Positions 59,432-64,000 of a DNA stretch of 64,000 bases are shown in pieces. Source of the DNA: Apis mellifera. Lineage: Eukaryota; Arthropoda; Insecta; Hymenoptera; Apidae. How positions within the stretch are numbered: the first letter of the stretch is position 1; each line of letters begins with the position of its first letter. The stretch is from positions 9,972,501 to 10,036,500 of the forward strand of contig NC_037639.1 of NCBI RefSeq assembly GCF_003254395.2, written 5' to 3'. A program made the translations under genes and the position numbers. The notes beneath the pieces were generated by a model. It was not told the DNA's origin and did not search any database. It saw only the letters and a program-made list of their open reading frames with translations.

Positions 59432-60969
59432 ATGAACATGGAACATTTTATTGTCGAGAAGAAATCTTACAACGCAAGTTACAAGAACGATTTATTCTTC
59501 AACGTACAGTTAAATGTGTGGACATTGAGAACGATCGGAACCTGGCCAAAATCACTGGATCGTTCTTGGTTAGAAACTATCGAACATGTCTGTTTATGCT
59601 TTCTTAATTACGTTTTACTCGCGTTCATCCTAATACCCGGTGTTATGTACTTTCTTCTCGAGATGAAAGATTTTTACGATCAAATGAAACTCGGTAGCGC
59701 GCTCAGTTTCTTTCTGATGGCGGTGATGAAAATGTGCGTCTTCATCATTCGTGAAAACGATATACGTAAATGCATAGAATGCATTGAAGACGATTGGAAA
59801 AATGTAAAGTATCAAGAAGATCGTAAGATTATGTTGGAAAACGCGAGTTTCAGCCGTCGATTGATCGTAATTTGCGGCGCTTTTATGTACGGAGGGGTGG
59901 TTTTCTATTATATCGCTTTGCCGTTCACCCGTGCAAAGGTCGTGGAAGAGGGTGGTAATCTGACGTATAGAAGACTGGTTTACCCTTTTCCCAAGGCTCT
60001 CCTAGACGCTCGTCGCACTCCTGCCAACGAACTTCTATACACGATACAGTTATTGTCTGGGTTTGTCGCGCATAATATCACGGTTGCCGCTTGCGGATTG
60101 GCTGCCCTTCTCGCGATGCACGCCTGCGGACAATTGCAGATTTTAATGTCTTGGTTGGAAAAATTGGTGGATGGAAGGGAAAACGACGACGAGAATTTGG
60201 ACCAGAGATTGGTTAATATCGTGGAACAACACGTTCGAATAATCAAGTAATGTGAAGATTTAAATTTTATTTCATATTAAAACATAGAAATCGAAATCAA
60301 AGCGTGTCTTTTATTAACATTTCAGTTTTATAACTTTGACGGAAGATCTTCTTCGAGAGATATCATTGGTGGAAGTTGTGGGTTGTACTATAAATATATG
60401 TTTCCTTGGGTATTATTCGATGATGGTATAATTTTACGAAGATACGTATAAACTTACGAAACAAAATCTTAATTTGCGATTTTTTTTTTTTTTCTTTAGG
60501 AGTGGGACACCGAGCATCTTATTAGAGGTATGACGTATATAATATTGCTCACGTCCGTCACGTTTAACATTTTCATATTTTGTTATATCGGTGAACTTTT
60601 AGCAGAGCAGGTATATTTTTTGCCAAATTACATTCCGATGACAATAATTTATTGAAAAATAAAATTTTTAAAATAAAATATTTTACCGACAGACCGTGAA
60701 AGTTGGGGAAAAGTTTTACATGATTGATTGGTATAGAATGCCCTGGAAAAAAAGTTTGGCCATCTCTTTGATAATTTCTATATCTCGTTCGACCACGAAG
60801 ATCACTGCTGGCAACATTATCGAACTTTCTATTAGCAGTTTCGGTGCTGTAAGTGCCTCAAATTTAAGACAATTATTCATTCTGTAAATATGTAATATTT
60901 CATTGAATATTATAGATCATCAAGACTTCATTTGCATACTTGAACATACTACGAACATTGACAAGTTAA
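59432..60969 (+). CDS. OR18: odorant receptor, subfamily G
   Basis: Intact receptor of 411 aa. Exons are 59432-60246, 60326-60425, 60500-60610, 60693-60848 and 60916-60969. A paralogue of OR17 with the same exon lengths and the GGNLTYRRLVYPF loop. Two ATGs stand close together at the start (MNMEHFIVEKKSYNAS); the first aligns in length with OR17. Differences include CYIGELLAEQ in exon 3 and a private exon 4 end (SSFGA where OR17 has SSFGD). The protein ends in TLTS. Confidence 0.92.
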
Positions 60970-61637
60970 AGGTTTTTTTAATACAATAAACTTTGATGAT
61001 AATTACAATAGCAATTTTCGTATTAAGTAATGGAAAAACTATAATACGGATATATAGTATATATATTTTATAAAAATATTCTATATAATCAAAGATTAAA
61101 CGAAAAAGAAAGAATTTTTATTTAATTTAATTATTGACAATACTTTCCAACCTATAAATTTTGTAATTTTTTTTTATTTGTTACTATTAATTATTTATTA
61201 TTTATAACAGTTTTTATAACATAGAAAAATATAAGATACTTTATATATAAATTGCAGAAATTGATGAGAATTTTTATTATATTTTAATCATCATAATTTA
61301 ATTCATCAATGGAATTTATAATCTAAAATATGAAAGTACTTGTCAACATTCAATAATGTAAGTATCAAATAATAATTATTATATTCATACATTATTACTT
61401 ACTATTAATAAACAAAAACAAAAAAGTGGACCGGTAAGTGAAAAAAATAACCATAAATTGATTTCTTAAAATCGTACAACTGACGTTCTCTGATATTCCA
61501 AACAATCAATTTATCGATGTTCTCCTATCATCACTCCTTCTATTCTTATAATGCATAATGTAAAAATCTGAACTTCGTGGAAGGGTTGAAACTAAACTAC
61601 TTTTATTCTCCCTTCCGACGGAAGAAATCAGAAATTA
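60970..61637. other. Spacer between G and H subfamilies
   Basis: No gene. The block at about 61499-61560 (containing AATCAATTTATCGATGTT and AATGCATAAT) recurs at about 63898-63950, marking it as the H-type 5' flank. Confidence 0.6.
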
Positions 61638-61652
61638 AGCGCAAGCGCAATG
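61638..61652 (+). promoter_or_regulatory. OR upstream GC box
   Basis: AGCGCAAGCGCAATG, 58 bp before the OR19 ATG, the shortest spacing in the array. Confidence 0.7.
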
Positions 61653-61709
61653 TTATTTTTCTTTTGAACTATTATTACCATCCTTTCTAGTATCAGACAA
61701 GCCATCGAG

Positions 61710-63402
61710 ATGGAAAAATCAAAAGACAAGGCCAATCAGAAATTCTACTTGACAGACTATGAATACCAGAAGAACGTGAATCTGAGCATTCAATATAATC
61801 GTTGGCTGTTAAAACCAATGGGTCTTTGGCCGAATTCGTATACATCAAAAGATTATCCGTATTGGCTCATAAATATCGTCTGTTACTGCTTAATCAGTTT
61901 CCTCTTCATCCCTTGCACGTTATATCTGTTCCTTGAAATTGAAGATTTTTACGGGAAACTGAAACAATTCGGTCCTTTGATCTTCTGCATGATGGCATTC
62001 GTAAAATATTATTATCTAATTTTCCACAAAACCGATATCCGGGAATGCGTGGAAAGGATCAAGTGGGATTGGAGGAACATCACGTACGCGAAAGATAGAG
62101 AGATCATGATAATGTACGCGAATTTCGGACGAAAATTGGTGATGGTTTGCACGTTTTTCATGTACAGTGGATTTGCCTTTTATTACATAGCTATACCGAT
62201 CAGCGTTGGCAGAGTCAAAACCGATAATCTCACCTTCGTCCCTTTGGTGTTCCCTTTCTCGAGATTCATCGTCGATACTCGTTACAGTCCTACCAACGAA
62301 ATTGTATTTTCCATCCAATTGATGGCCGGCGCTCTTATGCATGGAATCACATCGGCTGCTTGCAGCTTAGTGGCTACATTCGCGGTTCACGCTTGCGGCC
62401 AGATGCAGGTGTTGATGAACTGGTTGCAACATTTGATAGACGGCCGATTGGACATGGACGAGCGCTTGGATGGTAGAATCGCGGACGTCATACGCCAACA
62501 TGTTCGAGTCCTAAAGTAAATCAATTTATTGTGATTATTATTATTACGGTTTATAATGATCTTTAATGCGACTGATATTTTCAACATTGCTTCGAATTAT
62601 TTGTTTTCTAATGAGGAATGAGTTTAAAAGGAATGATCGATTATTTCAGATTTTTGGCGCTTACCGAAAAAACTCTGCAGCAAATTTCTTTTACCGAATT
62701 TTTGGGTTGTACGCTAGATATATGTCTCGTTGGATATTATGTTATTATGGTACGATTGTTCACAATTTAGATTTTCAATTTAAAAGTCATTGTTCTTAAA
62801 AGAATTATCTATTTTAAAAGAAATCGCGATACAAAAATTAAGGATCAATGATAAATTTGATTTAAAATTGATCCGATTTTAATGATCAACAATTCTGAAA
62901 CTATCAATTCTAATTTACATAAATTTAATTCAATTATAGGAATCGAAATCGAATGATGTCACGAGCGTAATAACTTACATAATTTTACTTATATCACTTA
63001 CGTTCAATATTTTTATATTTTGTTATATAGGCGAGATCGTTGCCGAAGAGGTAAGCTTTTTTTTTTGTAAAATTTTTCTAAAATGTTTTAATAATGATAT
63101 GATATTATGATAGTGTAGGAAAATTGGCGAGATATCGTACATGATCGAATGGTACCGATTGATGGGAAACAAAAAGCTTTTTTGCATTTTAATCATCGCA
63201 ATGTCTAATTCCTCGATAAAATTGACAGCTGGAAATATCGTGAATTTATCTATCAGCACGTTTACCGATGTGAGTATCAATTTTATTTTCGTAATTTTTT
63301 TCTTTTTGCCTCATTTTTAGATTAATTATCATCTTTGGTTTTAATAAATAGGTGGTTAAGACAGCTGTTACTTATTTAAACGTACTTCAAAAAACAACTT
63401 GA
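61710..63402 (+). CDS. OR19: odorant receptor, subfamily H
   Basis: Intact receptor of 407 aa. Exons are 61710-62515, 62650-62749, 62940-63050, 63114-63269 and 63352-63402. It is related to G genes (CTLYLFLEIEDFYGKLK in exon 1, TALT/ALTEKTL at the exon 2 start). Sequon DNLT at Asn173 in a loop without LLPCP (VPLVFPFSRF). Exon 4 starts with Cys-Arg (CRKIGEISYMIEWY) after a weak acceptor (GATAG/TGT), the least certain junction of this model. Exon 5 reads VVKTAVTYLNVLQKTT. OR19 is the rightmost complete gene in the window. Confidence 0.88.
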
Positions 63403-64000
63403 AAATTTCTAAGTATAGATGTTTTTTCATATTCGTTGATGTGTGTGTTTAAAAAATCTTTGCCGTTATATACTCGTTTTATATGTGTCTTTTTATACAT
63501 GTTGTTTCAAATAATGAGTGATTGTTAATTGTCTTGAATGTTGAAAATTTTTTCTATAATATAAAGGGATATAAAAAATCATGTTTTATAATGTTAATGA
63601 ATAAAAAAATTTTGCAGACAAATTTGCTAAAACTTACCATTTCATTTCATGTAAAGAATAATAAAATAGAGAATATTTCCAAAATAATAGAAAACTTTAA
63701 AAACTATTATCTGAATTTAAAAATTGTGCACGAAAAGTAAACAAATTAAATATCATAGAAAATTTACAAAACATTGAAAAAATTTCTTAAAAAAAAAAAG
63801 GAATAATAGTAAAAAAGAAGTTTGCAAAAAGAAAATGAAAATAAACTCACTTATTCCATGTATCAACAGTTCTGTTCTACTAATAGTTAATACTTAAAAA
63901 AATCAATTTATCGATGTTTCAACTTTTTTCTTACCTTTAATGCATAATAAGAGAAGTCCCAAATGGGGAAGAGTTTATTCCAACGAGGGAGAATAACTTT
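63403..64000. other. 3' flank of OR19 and start of the next OR 5' flank
   Basis: No gene to about 63890. From about 63898 the sequence matches the region upstream of OR19 (about 61500-61620), including ATCAATTTATCGATGTT and TAATGCATAAT, so another H-type receptor probably begins about 100-150 bp beyond the right edge. Confidence 0.6.

Noticed and set aside
1..64000. tRNA genes, rRNA, CRISPR arrays and intact transposons
   Set aside because: None was recognised on either strand. The repeated structure is explained by receptor duplication and simple repeats.

Overview
This is insect nuclear DNA, most likely from a bee. Coding exons of ordinary composition sit in very AT-rich introns and spacers. 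Nineteen genes carry the five-exon layout of hymenopteran odorant receptors (ORs). An Apis-like genome fits best, but no diagnostic sequence fixes the species, so I give no numbered Or symbols. The ORs are called OR1 to OR19 here in left-to-right order.

Layout. 1-2094 is gene-poor. 2095-3811 (minus strand) is a six-exon aquaporin whose selectivity filter carries Ser in place of the water-type His, as in insect entomoglyceroporins. From 4.6 kb to the right edge, 19 apparently intact ORs lie head to tail on the plus strand. They fall by sequence into subfamilies A (OR1, OR2), B (OR3-6), C (OR7-11), D (OR12), E (OR13, OR14), F (OR15, OR16), G (OR17, OR18) and H (OR19). Every model has exon 1 of about 755-815 bp, then exons of 100, 111, 156 and 51-54 bp, with one phase-2 and three phase-0 introns. 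The proteins are 390-411 residues long.

Between the intact genes lie at least nine OR relics: three A-type, four D-type, one G-type and one short E-type. A broken antisense copy of the 5' part of the aquaporin lies between OR1 and OR2. The array seems to have grown by duplication of two-gene units (B+A on the left, C+D in the middle), with the same partner dying in most copies. The clearest recent event is a tandem duplication of about 3.5 kb that made OR5 and OR6.

Two shared non-coding signals stand out. A GC-rich box, CGCAAGCGCAATG or a close variant, lies 58-140 bp upstream of every OR start codon, always in the same orientation. It resembles the NRF1 (insect Ewg) half-site palindrome, and OR18 has the perfect form TGCGCATGCGCA. 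A second AT-rich block, ending in a C-run, lies about 530-610 bp upstream of most C, E and F genes.

Each OR is expected to be the ligand-specific subunit that assembles with the co-receptor Orco (not in this window) into a cation channel in olfactory neuron dendrites. The odour ligands cannot be read from sequence. All exon coordinates are hand-derived from splice signals and paralogue alignment.
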